Shown in pieces: positions 54,593-63,437 of a stretch of 64,000 nt of DNA. The stretch comes from an uncultured Clostridia bacterium (GTDB lineage Bacteria > Bacillota > Clostridia > Oscillospirales > Ruminococcaceae). The stretch covers positions 35,303 through 99,302 of the forward strand of contig CANQOC010000006.1 in assembly GCA_947625375.1 (NCBI GenBank). Reading direction: 5' to 3'. The stretch's first letter is position 1. Every line of letters begins with the position of its first letter. Below the pieces are notes generated by a model that was not told the DNA's origin, searched no databases, and was given only the letters and a program-made list of their open reading frames with translations. The position numbers and the translations under genes were made by a program.

Positions 54593-55887
54593 GCCGCGAA
54601 GAGATAACGGTTATCACCGAGGGGCGGTCCGACCCCGGCGAGGCGATATCCGAGATAAGGGAGCTTGCGAGCGAGGAGGCGGCTAAGTGGGACTATCTCC
54701 CGAAGCCGCCGGGAAAGCTCATCAAAAAGGACCACCTCTTTAGAAAGATATTCATCCCGATGCTGATATTCTTTGTCGCGGCGTTCGCGCTTCTCTCGCG
54801 GGCGGTCTTCGGCAAGGGCTGGCTTAAGAACATGTTCGGCGACAGGCCGTCCGGGATAAGCTTTACTCTGCCGATTGCCGAAATCCCGAAGGTCGACGAA
54901 GAGCTTTATCAGGCTGACGGAAGATTTACGGTCGAGGGCGTCTTCGAGGCGGTCTCGCCGTCGATAGTGACGATTGAGGCGTTCGCCGAGGACACCGCTT
55001 TCGGCTCCTTTGAACAGGGGAGCGGGGTGATAATGTCCCCCGACGGATATATCATCACCAACGCCCATGTGATTGAGCACGGCGACCTTTCGCTTAGGGT
55101 CCGCCTCAAGAGCGGTGACGAGTACAGCGCGACGGTCGTCGGAAGCGATTCAAGGAGCGACATCGCGGTCATAAAAATCGGCGCGCAGGACCTTCCCGCG
55201 GCGCAGTTCGGCAATTCCGACGCCGTCAGACAGGGGGAGCAGGTCGTCGCAATCGGCTCTCCCGCCGGACTCGAGGGGAGCGTCACGACGGGCATCGTCT
55301 CGGGCATCGACAGAATGATTAAGGTCGATGCGGCGAACATCGAGATGTCCTGTATCCAGATTGACGCCGCAATCAACCCGGGAAACTCGGGCGGCGCGCT
55401 GATAAACATGTGGGGACAGGTTGTGGGGATAACCTCCTCAAAGCTCGACGCCTTTGAGTACGACAACATCGGCTTCGCAATCGAAATGGCGGCGGCACAG
55501 CCGATAATCGAACAGCTGATGGTCAACGGAAGGATTGTCGGAAGACCGAAAATCGGAATCACGTTCTATGAAATCAGCGAGGAGGCCGCCGACTATTACG
55601 GCACCCCGGCGGGACTTGAAATCGTCGAAATTTCGCCCGACTGCGACATCGCGAACACCGAGCTCGAGGTCGGCGACTATATCGTCGCGATTAACGGACA
55701 GAAGGTCCTCTCCGCGCAGGACGTCTATGCCGCCATCGACGGACTCGGTCCCGGCGACAGCGTCACCGCAAAGGTCGTCCGCGTCCTCCCGTCCCCCTCC
55801 GAAAGCGTGAACATCCGCACAAAGGAGTTTGAAATCACATTCCTCCTCATGGAAGATACGGGCGAGTTCATCATTGAGGAACAGTAA
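54589..55887 (+). CDS. htrA: HtrA/DegP-like serine protease
   Basis: 432 residues. A cytoplasmic N-terminus (1-55), one membrane segment (about 56-75, IFIPMLIFFVAAFALL), a trypsin-like domain with His in TNAHVIEHGDLSLRV, Asp in SDSRSDIAVIKIG and Ser in INPGNSGGALINM, and one C-terminal PDZ domain (about 330-420). It degrades or refolds damaged exported proteins on the outer face. It is translationally coupled to the acidic tail-anchored protein and sits in the same operon as the orphan response regulator, which may control it. Confidence 0.95.
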   Translation: MSREEITVITEGRSDPGEAISEIRELASEEAAKWDYLPKPPGKLIKKDHLFRKIFIPMLIFFVAAFALLSRAVFGKGWLKNMFGDRPSGISFTLPIAEIPKVDEELYQADGRFTVEGVFEAVSPSIVTIEAFAEDTAFGSFEQGSGVIMSPDGYIITNAHVIEHGDLSLRVRLKSGDEYSATVVGSDSRSDIAVIKIGAQDLPAAQFGNSDAVRQGEQVVAIGSPAGLEGSVTTGIVSGIDRMIKVDAANIEMSCIQIDAAINPGNSGGALINMWGQVVGITSSKLDAFEYDNIGFAIEMAAAQPIIEQLMVNGRIVGRPKIGITFYEISEEAADYYGTPAGLEIVEISPDCDIANTELEVGDYIVAINGQKVLSAQDVYAAIDGLGPGDSVTAKVVRVLPSPSESVNIRTKEFEITFLLMEDTGEFIIEEQ

Positions 55888-55938
55888 AGACGGCGATTTG
55901 CTGCCGACGGAGGAAGATTGCCGGAAACCTGCTGTTAG

Positions 55939-56160
55939 AAATCAAAAGTTTTCGGTCGAGCATTTTTCAAAAGGCGTGCGGGGACGTGGGGCAGAGCCCC
56001 CGTCGCGCTCCGCAGAGCGCGAAATCCCCTACGAAGTGCGCTCCGCAAGGGGTGAATTGCAAAAACAATCCTGTGAATTGTTTTTGCAAGAGGGGTCGAC
56101 CTGCAAGAGAGGGTGACCCCTTTTCAATACCGCCGTGCGACAGCATGGCGGCACCTTGCG
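55939..56160 (+). repeat. multi-hairpin element copy B
   Basis: 222 bases, same plan and orientation as copy A (50388-50610). Several stems differ on both sides at once: GGGGC/GCCCC in place of CCAAAGGC/GCCTTTGG; CAAT/ATTG in place of CTGTCC/GGACAG; GGGGTC/GACCCC in place of GGGGAGG/CCTCCCC; GCCGTGC/GCATGGC in place of GCCGTGC/GCGCGGC. Loops and linkers (GAATTGCAAAAA, GACCTGCAAGAGAGGG) are conserved. It follows htrA. Confidence 0.85.
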
Positions 56161-57030
56161 TCAGCGCGGCGTCTGTACAAGCTTATCCCGCCGACAGGCG
56201 GCGCTCTCGCCTTTAGCTATGCAGAACCCCCTCCCGTGTGGGAGGGGGCAGGGGGTGGGAGTCTAAAAATAGCATTCGCGTAGCGAATACCTTTTAGAAA
56301 AGTGCGGTGCCTCTGCATGCTTTTTATATCGCTCGCAGGTTTCCTCTCTGCCCCCTCCCCTCGAGGGGAGGCAAACGACGCAATACACTTTGATATGACT
56401 ATAACTTTTAGTGAGCGTCGTTGTGTGTTTCGCTTCGCTCACACCGGAATTTCGTCGGATTTGTGACAAGTGGGGTGACTAAAAATAGCATGAGCGTCAG
56501 CGAATACCTTATTTCCGCCAGCGCGGTGCCGCTCCCACCCCGGGCGCAGTCCGTCGCGCTTCGCGCGCGAACAAAAGCAGCAGGAAAACTCCTTCCGGAG
56601 TTTTCCTGCTGCTTTTGTTACGGCCGCCTTCGGCGGCCGCGGACTGCACCCCTGTCAGGAAACAGAGGTCAGAAGTCAGATGACAGAAGCAACCGGAGCA
56701 ACACGCCGCATTTTCTCCGCCGACAGGCGGCACTCTCGCTTTTAGTTATGCAGAACCCCCCTCCCCGTCGGGGAGGGGCAGGGGAGGGGGATATGGCGTA
56801 ATCACGTCACCGCTAAGGTGACGTGATTAGCCGTCCGCCGCAAGGCGGACTCCTTTTTAGCAACGTGCGGCACCGTACAAATGTCCCCGCCGTCAGGCGG
56901 CAATCAAAGTCTTGACGTACACACCCCCTCCCATGTGGGGTGACTAAAAATAGCATTCGCGAAGCGAATACCCTTATTTCCGCCAGCGCACCCCGCCGTA
57001 TGCCCCCAAATCCTCCCCTACCATTATATA
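56161..57030. repeat. intergenic repeat mosaic
   Basis: About 870 bases without a gene. CCGCCGACAGGCGG hairpins (about 56193, 56708, 56890), CCCATGTGGG- and CTCGAGGGGAGG-type palindromes, three ATTCGC/GCGAAT-type units (56263-56293, 56472-56502, 56942-56970), cloverleaf copy 5 (56542-56651), a TCAGAAGTCAGATGACAGAAG run (56664-56692), and an inverted repeat around TAATCACGTCACCGC (56800-56830). Confidence 0.85.
56542..56651 (+). repeat. cloverleaf repeat copy 5
   Basis: Outer stem GGGCGCAGTCCG with CGGACTGCACCC (one mismatch); the GTCC/GGAC change from the usual GCC/GGC is compensated. Arm 1: CGCGC TTC GCGCG. Central arm: perfect 23 bp stem, 56570-56592 with 56597-56619, middle GCAGCAGG/CCTGCTGC. 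Arm 3: CGGCCGCC TTC GGCGGCCG. Confidence 0.92.
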
Positions 57031-57132
57031 ATATCAATATCAATGTGCAGTTTGCCGATTTTCCCTCCGCCTCCGCAGGGGCATTTAATCAATATGTGCA
57101 AAACTTTGAGCAACTTTTGTTTAATGTGCTGA

Positions 57133-57161
57133 TTGAAAGTGACGTTTAAAGGTGTTATAAT
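57133..57161 (+). promoter_or_regulatory. promoter of the surface protein gene
   Basis: TTGAAA (57133-57138), 17-base spacer, TATAAT (57156-57161), with an AT-rich upstream flank. Confidence 0.82.
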
Positions 57162-57195
57162 GGTACTACCAAATTTTATTGGAGGTTAAAACAGT

Positions 57196-58962
57196 ATGAA
57201 AAGACTTTTAGCACTTCTTGTTGTTGCAACGATGCTTGTTTCTGTCTTTGCAATGACTAATGTCGTCAGTGCTGCTACCGCCGACTGGGTTGTAAATTCT
57301 GTCGAGGGTACCGCAACCATCGACGGCGTAAAAGACGACGCCTACGACGCTTTTGAAGCCCTCGTATTCGAGACCTGCGGCGAAGGCTCCGGCAACGGCG
57401 GCGGCGCACAGCTCGATGCACCTCTCGGTCACGGCTATATCATGAACGATGCCGAAAATGTCTATGTCTTCATGGACGTTCACGACACCGACCTCGACAA
57501 CACTTCCACCAACAACTATGAACAGGATTCGGTTGAAATCTTCTTCATGGAACCCGCCGAGCTCGACGAAAACGGTCAGCCTAAGTCTGCCGGCGTCAAG
57601 ACCCAGTGGAGAATCCACTACGACGGAAACATGGAAGCCGACTCCGGTACTCCTCCGGTAAGCGGCGATACCTGTGTCGTTAAGGTAAACGACGACGGCT
57701 CGGGATACGTCGTTGAAGCAAAGCTTCCGATTACCGAAGTCCTCGGCAACCAGATTGAAATGCTTCTCCAGATTAACTCCGCTTCCGGCGGTAAGAGATC
57801 TGCCACCGTTTACGCTTCCGGTCACCCCGAGGGCGATAACGGCTATCAGAGAAACGACCGCAGCTCCGAATACGACTGCTGGATGACTCTCGCTCTTGCC
57901 GGCGATCACGCCGACACCAGACTTGACCCGATTCCCGTCGCACAGGAACTCACCGTCAAGAACTATCAGTCTATCCTCGACCGTAGATTCGACACTCAGC
58001 TCTTCCTTCAGGATCAGGTTGCATACTCCTGGGTAGGCCTCGGCGTCGGTACTCCCGCCACCTTCGGTTCTGCCACCGAGCTCAAGTGGGAAGCTATCGC
58101 GGCTCCCGCTGCCGAAACCTTCACCGCCGAGAACACCAAGGATTGGGGTACTGCTCCCCGTTTCGCGATTCAGTTCTCTGACGGCGCAATGGCCGCCGGC
58201 GACACCGAAGAATTCACCGGTTCTTACACCGACGTCACCATCAAGGCGACCGGCTATGCCGATGTAATCGTCCCCGGTGCTGCCGTTGAGAAGAAGCTCA
58301 TCGCCAAGGAAGAATCTTGGGGCATGAGCGGCAACGACTGGTACATCGACCTCGCCCCCGCTGTCATGGAACAGCTCGGCCTCGATGTTCAGACCTTCTG
58401 CACCGCATATGTTCCCGCTCTGACCGACGTCACCGTAACCGTTTCGTTCGACACCTATAACCTCAACGACCTCGCGACCGTTCAGGCCTTCGTCGATAAC
58501 CTCGCCGTTATCGAGCAGGAATTCGTTGACACCGACGAAACTATCCTCGAAGCGCTCGAAAAGGCCAACAACGCTCTCGCTGCCGCACAGGCTGAGGGTG
58601 CAACCGCCGAGGCTCTCGAAGATGCCCTTAAGGACGCCAACAGCGCCAAGAACCGCGCCAACAAGACCCGTGAGAACGCCGGCTGGGCAGAGGGCGGCAT
58701 TGCCGACACCTATATCCAGACCACCTTCGGCGGCATTGTTGACCAGATTCAGTCTATCGTAGACGCCGCTGCTGCCGCAGCTCCCGCTGAGGAAGCTCCC
58801 GCCGAGGACGCCGCACCCGCTGAGGATGCCGCTCCCGCCGAGGATTCCGCCTCTGCCTCTTCCTCCGGCCCGTCCACCGGCCTCATCGTCGGTATCGTAG
58901 TTGCCGTTGTCGTCGTCATCGCAGTTGTCTGCGCTGTCGTCTTCGGCAAGAAGAAGAAATAA
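57196..58962 (+). CDS. secreted, membrane-anchored protein with CBM9-like domain
   Basis: 588 residues. Signal peptide (about 1-27, ending VVSAA). Residues about 30-240 resemble a family 9 carbohydrate-binding/DOMON-like fold (EGTATIDGVKDDAYDAFEAL, DSVEIFFMEPAELDENGQ, GSGYVVEAKLPITEVLGNQ). The middle (250-440) is not recognised. Residues 455-540 are Ala-rich and helical, followed by an APAEEAPAEDAAPAED linker and a C-terminal membrane helix ending GKKKK. It uses many T-ending codons (GCT, TCT) unlike its GC-rich neighbours, a pattern of very highly expressed genes. It is probably an abundant surface protein that binds glycans. Own promoter and terminator. Confidence 0.85.
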   Translation: MKRLLALLVVATMLVSVFAMTNVVSAATADWVVNSVEGTATIDGVKDDAYDAFEALVFETCGEGSGNGGGAQLDAPLGHGYIMNDAENVYVFMDVHDTDLDNTSTNNYEQDSVEIFFMEPAELDENGQPKSAGVKTQWRIHYDGNMEADSGTPPVSGDTCVVKVNDDGSGYVVEAKLPITEVLGNQIEMLLQINSASGGKRSATVYASGHPEGDNGYQRNDRSSEYDCWMTLALAGDHADTRLDPIPVAQELTVKNYQSILDRRFDTQLFLQDQVAYSWVGLGVGTPATFGSATELKWEAIAAPAAETFTAENTKDWGTAPRFAIQFSDGAMAAGDTEEFTGSYTDVTIKATGYADVIVPGAAVEKKLIAKEESWGMSGNDWYIDLAPAVMEQLGLDVQTFCTAYVPALTDVTVTVSFDTYNLNDLATVQAFVDNLAVIEQEFVDTDETILEALEKANNALAAAQAEGATAEALEDALKDANSAKNRANKTRENAGWAEGGIADTYIQTTFGGIVDQIQSIVDAAAAAAPAEEAPAEDAAPAEDAAPAEDSASASSSGPSTGLIVGIVVAVVVVIAVVCAVVFGKKKK

Positions 58963-59003
58963 GATAGCTAAGGTTACATACCAATACTCTCTTCAGGGAA
59001 AGA

Positions 59004-59028
59004 CCCCGCTTCGGCGGGGCTTTTCTTT
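59004..59028 (+). terminator. terminator after the surface protein
   Basis: CCCCGC (59004-59009), TTCG loop, GCGGGG (59014-59019), then CTTTTCTTTT. Confidence 0.92.
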
Positions 59029-59029
59029 T

Positions 59030-59350
59030 GCGGATTTTTAGTGACACCCCGAGGCGGAAAAAATCGCTTGCGCGCACATGACGGGCGTCAAGCGTAATAT
59101 GCGTAAAAACAGTTAAGCTGTGTCAGTCCGACCTTGCGCGAAATGTGTCGCCCGGCTTAGGACTGCTACAGTAAAGCTTGCCGATATTTGCCGTCAGCGG
59201 CGAGAGTGCGCTTTGCTCGCTTCGCCGCGTCAGTTAACCTTTTGCGCATGATACGTGACCCCGGCCGGGCACGCTTGCGTAAATTCTCGCGCGTTCAACC
59301 GGGGGCGGCGGTAAAATGGCACTTTACCAGACCTTGCTGTATCGCTCCAC
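59030..59350. other. noncoding stretch, nothing recognised
   Basis: About 320 bases with no convincing gene and none of the repeat words of the neighbouring mosaics, apart from small hairpins such as GGTAAA/TTTACC near 59310-59335. A structured RNA cannot be excluded but I have no support for one. Confidence 0.4.
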
Positions 59351-59353
59351 ATC

Positions 59354-59461
59354 GGGCGCAGTCGCGGCAGCCGTAGGCTGCCGAAACGAAAGCAACTGCA
59401 AAACTCTCTCCGGGAGTTTTACCGTTGCTTTCGTTCGCGCGCTTCACGCGCCGGCTGCGCC
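59354..59461 (-). repeat. cloverleaf repeat copy 6
   Basis: Outer stem GGCGCAG (59355-59361) with CTGCGCC (59455-59461). Arm order is reversed: CGGCAGCC GTA GGCTGCCG first, then a central arm with AACGAAAGCAAC/GTTGCTTTCGTT and AAAACTC/GAGTTTT, then GCGCG TTCA CGCGC. Confidence 0.88.
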
Positions 59462-59467
59462 GCATAA

Positions 59468-59538
59468 GCTTGTTTTATAGCTGTTCACGCTTCGCAATCG
59501 TGTACGATTGATTGCTCGCGTTCACAGATAAAACAAGC
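59468..59538. repeat. 71-base imperfect palindrome next to cloverleaf copy 6
   Basis: GCTTGTTTTAT (59468-59478) pairs with ATAAAACAAGC (59528-59538); inside, CTGT/ACAG, ACGC/GCGT and GCAATCG/CGATTG-type helices continue toward a short loop near 59501-59504. One copy only in this window. Confidence 0.75.
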
Positions 59539-60500
59539 GTATGCTCCCAGAGAACAGAAGTGAGAGAGTCAGAAGTCAGAATTGTACGGAGCCGTTTTGA
59601 GCAAGTTGAGTTGCCGAACAAACTTTCCCCCGCCGTCAGGCGGCTCAAAATTTTAGCAACGCAGACCCCCTCCCCTCAAGGGGAGAGCCGGAGTGGGGTG
59701 ACTAAGATAGTATTCGCGAAGCGAATTCCTTATTCCGGTAGTGCGGCGACGCCCCCACCTCGGGCGCAGCCCGGCGCGCTTCGCGCGCAAACGAAAATAA
59801 GCAGGAAAACCCGCGTGGGTTTTCCTACTTTCTTTCGTTTCGGCAGCCTCCGGCTGCCGCGGCTGCGCCCTCGAAGGAGCTGAAGTCGAAGCGATGTGTT
59901 CCCCCTTTCCATGTGGAAAGGGGGACAGGGGGATAGGAGTCTAAAAATAGCATGAGCGAAGCGAATACCTTATAGCAAGGTATGGCACCGGCGCGCAATT
60001 TTTCCAAAGCCTGCCAAAGTGTCCTCCTTGCCAAGTACCACTCCCCTCGAGGGGAGTGGTCGCGCCGTCGCAGTTAGAAGACAGATATCAGAAGTCAGAA
60101 ATCAGAATTCTATCTTCTATCATCTAACCTCTGCCTTCCATCGTCTGACTTCTGACAATCTCACTTCTGTCCTCTAATCGGGCAGGGGGTGTGGAAGAAA
60201 ATGGACGGGAAAACATCAAAAATGAAGCGTTTAGCGTCCGCCACAAAGCGACGCCTTATAGCAACGTATGACTCTGCACAAATCTCCCCGCCGTTAGGCA
60301 GCTCAAAATTTTAGCAACGCAGATTCCCTCCCCTCGAGGGGAGGGCTGGGGTGGGGTGACTAAGATAGCGCGCAGCACATCTTAATTCCGCTCACCGAAC
60401 CCCTTTTCATGGCAGCACCTCCCCGCTTCATTGCTTTAAAATACATGCAGATTTTCCAACCTCCCCATCATCTCCCTCCCACCCCTCAAAAAATTTTTCT
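59539..60500. repeat. intergenic repeat mosaic before csoR
   Basis: Nearly 1 kb without a gene. Short TCAGAAGTCAGAA run (59558-59582), CCGCCGTCAGGCGG (59630), two ATTCGC-type units (59700-59730, 59940-59972), cloverleaf copy 7 (59762-59870), the 53 bp exact copy of 7171-7223 (60016-60068), and a purine run turning into its approximate complement (60075-60175). From 60370 to 60500 I see nothing notable. Confidence 0.83.
59762..59870 (+). repeat. cloverleaf repeat copy 7
   Basis: Outer stem GGGCGCAGCC with GGCTGCGCCC. Arm 1: CGCGC TTC GCGCG. Central arm: AACGAAA/TTTCGTT base and AGGAAAACCC/GGGTTTTCCT tip; here the usual CTCC/GGAG has changed to CCC/GGG on both sides. Arm 3: CGGCAGCC TCC GGCTGCCG. 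Confidence 0.9.
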
Positions 60501-60508
60501 CCCACCTC

Positions 60509-60556
60509 TTGACAAATACCCCCGGCGGGTATATAATATATACCGGTAGGGGGTAT
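60509..60556 (+). promoter_or_regulatory. csoR-copA promoter with two CsoR-type operators
   Basis: TTGACA (60509-60514), 17-base spacer, TATAAT (60532-60537), both perfect. Operator 1 is ATACCCCCGGCGGGTAT (60516-60532), filling the spacer. Operator 2 is ATACCGGTAGGGGGTAT (60540-60556), over the start site. Repressor binding would block RNA polymerase; copper should release it. Confidence 0.92.
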
Positions 60557-60602
60557 TAAGAATAATGCCGCCGAAATCTGCAAAAAATAGGAGGAAATCG
60601 GC

Positions 60603-60911
60603 ATGGAATCGAAAAAAACATGCAAAAACTGCGAAAAAACCACCGAGCGCAGCGTAGCGGAGCGCCGCCGGCTCATCAATCGGCTCAGCCGAATTGAGGG
60701 ACAGATAAGGGGTATTAAGGGCATGGTCGAGCGAAACGCTTACTGCCCCGACATTTTGGTGCAGTGCGCCGCCGCGACCGCCGCCCTCAACGCCTTCAAC
60801 CGCGACCTCCTCGGGAATCACATTCGCGGCTGCGTCGTCCGTGACCTCGAAAACGGCGACGAAACCTCGGCCGACGAGCTCGTCGAAACCGTCCAAAAGC
60901 TCATGAAATAG
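60603..60911 (+). CDS. csoR: copper-sensing repressor CsoR
   Basis: 102 residues, all-helical. LINRLSRIEGQIRGIKGMVE is the conserved first helix. The Cu(I) ligands are Cys in ERNAYCPDIL and the pair His and Cys in GNHIRGCVV, the Cys-His-Cys set of CsoR. An N-terminal extension with extra cysteines (ESKKTCKNCEKT) is seen in some clostridial members. It represses its own operon through the two operators upstream. copA follows after 25 bases. RcnR or FrmR types are less likely given these ligands and the neighbour. Confidence 0.94.
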   Translation: MESKKTCKNCEKTTERSVAERRRLINRLSRIEGQIRGIKGMVERNAYCPDILVQCAAATAALNAFNRDLLGNHIRGCVVRDLENGDETSADELVETVQKLMK

Positions 60912-60936
60912 CGGTTTTGGCGGAAAGGAGCGATTT

Positions 60937-63432
60937 ATGACACAGTTTAACGTCACCGGAATGACCTGCGCGGCTTGCTCGGCTCGGGTCGAAAAGGCGG
61001 TCTCGAAGGTCGCCGGGGTGACATCATGTTCCGTAAGCTTATTAACTAATTCGATGGGCGTCGAGGGAACTGCGGAGCCGTCGGAAATAATTAAAGCGGT
61101 TACAGAAGCCGGCTACGGCGCATCGCTCAAAGGCGCGAAAAAGGCCGATTCCGACGACTCTTTAAAGGACACCGAGACGCCGAAGCTGAAAAAGCGGCTC
61201 ATCTGGTCGCTGGCGTTTCTTATAGTGCTTATGTATTTTTCGATGGGCACGATGTTCGGCCTCCCCGTCCCGAAATTCATGGACGGGAACCACATGATGC
61301 ACGGACTTTTGCAGCTGATTCTGACCGCAATAATTATGGTGATTAACCAACGCTTCTTCATCAGCGGCTTCAGAAGCCTTTGGCACCGCTCCCCGAACAT
61401 GGACACGCTCGTCGCGCTCGGGGCCGCCGCCGCCTTCGGCTACAGCACTTTTTCGCTGTTTTTGATGACCTCGGCGTACCAAAACGGCGATTTGGCGCGT
61501 GCTGGCGAGCTTATGCACGAGCTTTACTTCGAGTCCGCGGCGACGATTCTGACGCTTATCACCGTCGGGAAGACGCTTGAGGCCCGTTCAAAGGGAAAAA
61601 CCACCGATGCGCTTAAAAGCCTGATAAATCTTGCACCCAAAACCGCGAATATCCTCAAAAACGGCGTCGAAACGACCGTTGCAGTGGGAGAGGTCGAGGT
61701 CGGAGACATCTTTTTGGTGCGGCCGGGGGAACAGATTCCGGTCGACGGAAAGGTGATTGAGGGCGGTGGAGCGGTCGATGAATCCGCTCTGACCGGCGAA
61801 AGCGTCCCTGTCGATAAAGAGGCGGGAAGCCGGGTCTCGGCGGGAACGCTCAACAGCTCGGGATTCATGAAGTGCGAAGCGACCGGAGTCGGCGAGGACA
61901 CGACACTTTCGCAGATAATAAAAACCGTCTCGGACGCCGCCGCGACAAAGGCGCCGATTGCGAAGCTCGCCGACCGGGTCTCGGGAGTCTTTGTCCCGGC
62001 GGTGCTCGGAATCGCCGCGGTGACGGTCGTCGTCTGGCTATTGATTGGAAAAGGCGCGGGATTTGCGCTTGCGCGCGGGATTTCGGTGCTCGTGATAAGC
62101 TGTCCTTGCGCGCTCGGACTGGCGACGCCTGTCGCGATTATGGTCGGAAACGGCGTCGGCGCGAAAAACGGCATACTCTTTAAGACGGCAGTGTCGCTCG
62201 AAGAAACCGGAAAGGCGCAGATTGTCGTTCTCGACAAAACCGGGACTTTGACGAAGGGCGAACCCGCGGTCACCGACGTCATTCCGGCGGACGGGCGGAC
62301 CGAAAACGAGCTTTTAAAGCTCGCATATTCGCTTGAAAAGCAAAGCGAGCACCCGCTCGCAAAGGCGATTGTCAGGAAGGGCGACGCCGAGGGAATCGGC
62401 CGGAGCGAGGTCGGCGAATTCGAGGCGCTTGCCGGAAACGGTCTCAGGGCAAAAATCGGCGGGAAGCCGGTTGTCGGCGGAAGCTTAAGGTTCATGGCGA
62501 CTCAGGCCGAGATTTCGGAGTCGGTAAAATCAGCCGCCGAAGAGCTTTCGACCCAAGGAAAGACGCCGCTTTTGTTCGCCAAGGGCGGAGTCTTCGCCGG
62601 AATGATTGCCGTCGCGGACACGCTCAAAGAGGACAGCAGAGACGCGGTCGCCGAGCTTGAAAACATGGGAATCCGGACGGTTATGATTACCGGCGACAAC
62701 GAAAAAACCGCCAACGCGATTGCGGCGCAGGCGGGGGTCTCGTCGGTGGTGGCGGGGGTGCTTCCGCAGGGGAAGGAGCGCGCGGTCAGAAAGCTTAAGG
62801 AGCGCGGGAAGACGGTTATGGTCGGCGACGGAATCAACGACGCCCCGGCGCTCACGTCGGCGGACATCGGAATCGCAATCGGCGCGGGAACCGACGTCGC
62901 GATTGACGCGGCGGACGTCGTTCTCATGCACAGCAGACTGAGCGACGCTTCGGCGGCGATAAGGCTGAGCCGCGCGACGCTGAGGATTATCCGTCAGAAC
63001 CTCTTCTGGGCGTTCTTCTATAATGCAATCGGAATCCCGCTTGCCGCCGGAGTTTTTATCCCGCTCGGACTGACGCTCAACCCGATGTTCGGGGCGGCGG
63101 CGATGAGCCTGTCGAGCTTTTGCGTCGTAACAAACGCGCTGAGGCTCAATCTTGTGAATATACACGACCCAAAAAGGGACGCGCATATAAAAAACGAAAT
63201 TTCAACCGATATCAAGGAGGAACTCAACATGACAAAGACGATGAAAATTGAAGGAATGATGTGCGGGCACTGCGAGGCGACCGTCAAGAAGGCGCTCGAG
63301 GAGATTGCCGGCGTCGAGTCCGCCGCGGTCAGCCACGAGGCGGGAACTGCGGTTCTGGAGCTGAGCAAGGACGTTGATGACGCGGTGCTCAAGAAGGCCG
63401 TGGAGGATAAGGGATATACGGTCGTAGGATGA
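60937..63432 (+). CDS. copA: Cu+-exporting P1B-type ATPase with fused C-terminal HMA domain
   Basis: 831 residues. It pumps Cu(I) out using ATP. N-terminal metal-binding domain (GMTCAACSARVEKAVSKVAG, about 7-26), eight membrane helices, phosphatase loop DESALTGESVPVD, the ion-site CPC in ISCPCALGLATPVAI, phosphorylation Asp in VLDKTGTLTKGEP and the hinge MVGDGINDAPALTSADIG. After the last helix a linker leads to a second metal-binding domain (KIEGMMCGHCEATVKKALEE, about 770-831). That domain has its own ribosome site and ATG, so a free CopZ-like chaperone may also be made. The stop is six bases from cloverleaf copy 8. Confidence 0.97.
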   Translation: MTQFNVTGMTCAACSARVEKAVSKVAGVTSCSVSLLTNSMGVEGTAEPSEIIKAVTEAGYGASLKGAKKADSDDSLKDTETPKLKKRLIWSLAFLIVLMYFSMGTMFGLPVPKFMDGNHMMHGLLQLILTAIIMVINQRFFISGFRSLWHRSPNMDTLVALGAAAAFGYSTFSLFLMTSAYQNGDLARAGELMHELYFESAATILTLITVGKTLEARSKGKTTDALKSLINLAPKTANILKNGVETTVAVGEVEVGDIFLVRPGEQIPVDGKVIEGGGAVDESALTGESVPVDKEAGSRVSAGTLNSSGFMKCEATGVGEDTTLSQIIKTVSDAAATKAPIAKLADRVSGVFVPAVLGIAAVTVVVWLLIGKGAGFALARGISVLVISCPCALGLATPVAIMVGNGVGAKNGILFKTAVSLEETGKAQIVVLDKTGTLTKGEPAVTDVIPADGRTENELLKLAYSLEKQSEHPLAKAIVRKGDAEGIGRSEVGEFEALAGNGLRAKIGGKPVVGGSLRFMATQAEISESVKSAAEELSTQGKTPLLFAKGGVFAGMIAVADTLKEDSRDAVAELENMGIRTVMITGDNEKTANAIAAQAGVSSVVAGVLPQGKERAVRKLKERGKTVMVGDGINDAPALTSADIGIAIGAGTDVAIDAADVVLMHSRLSDASAAIRLSRATLRIIRQNLFWAFFYNAIGIPLAAGVFIPLGLTLNPMFGAAAMSLSSFCVVTNALRLNLVNIHDPKRDAHIKNEISTDIKEELNMTKTMKIEGMMCGHCEATVKKALEEIAGVESAAVSHEAGTAVLELSKDVDDAVLKKAVEDKGYTVVG
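63229..63432 (+). CDS. possible separately translated CopZ-like copper chaperone
   Basis: An in-frame ATG at 63229 with a perfect AAGGAGG (63214-63220) eight bases upstream lies inside copA. Translation from it gives a 67-residue single HMA domain, MTKTMKIEGMMCGHCEATVK onward, the exact length and layout of CopZ chaperones that feed CopA. It could be a fossil of two fused genes or a live internal start. Both products would come from one mRNA. Confidence 0.6.
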   Translation: MTKTMKIEGMMCGHCEATVKKALEEIAGVESAAVSHEAGTAVLELSKDVDDAVLKKAVEDKGYTVVG

Positions 63433-63437
63433 CTGCG

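Noticed and set aside
59030..59350. Named structured RNA in the noncoding stretch
   Set aside because: No motif of 6S, SRP RNA, tmRNA or RNase P could be recognised.
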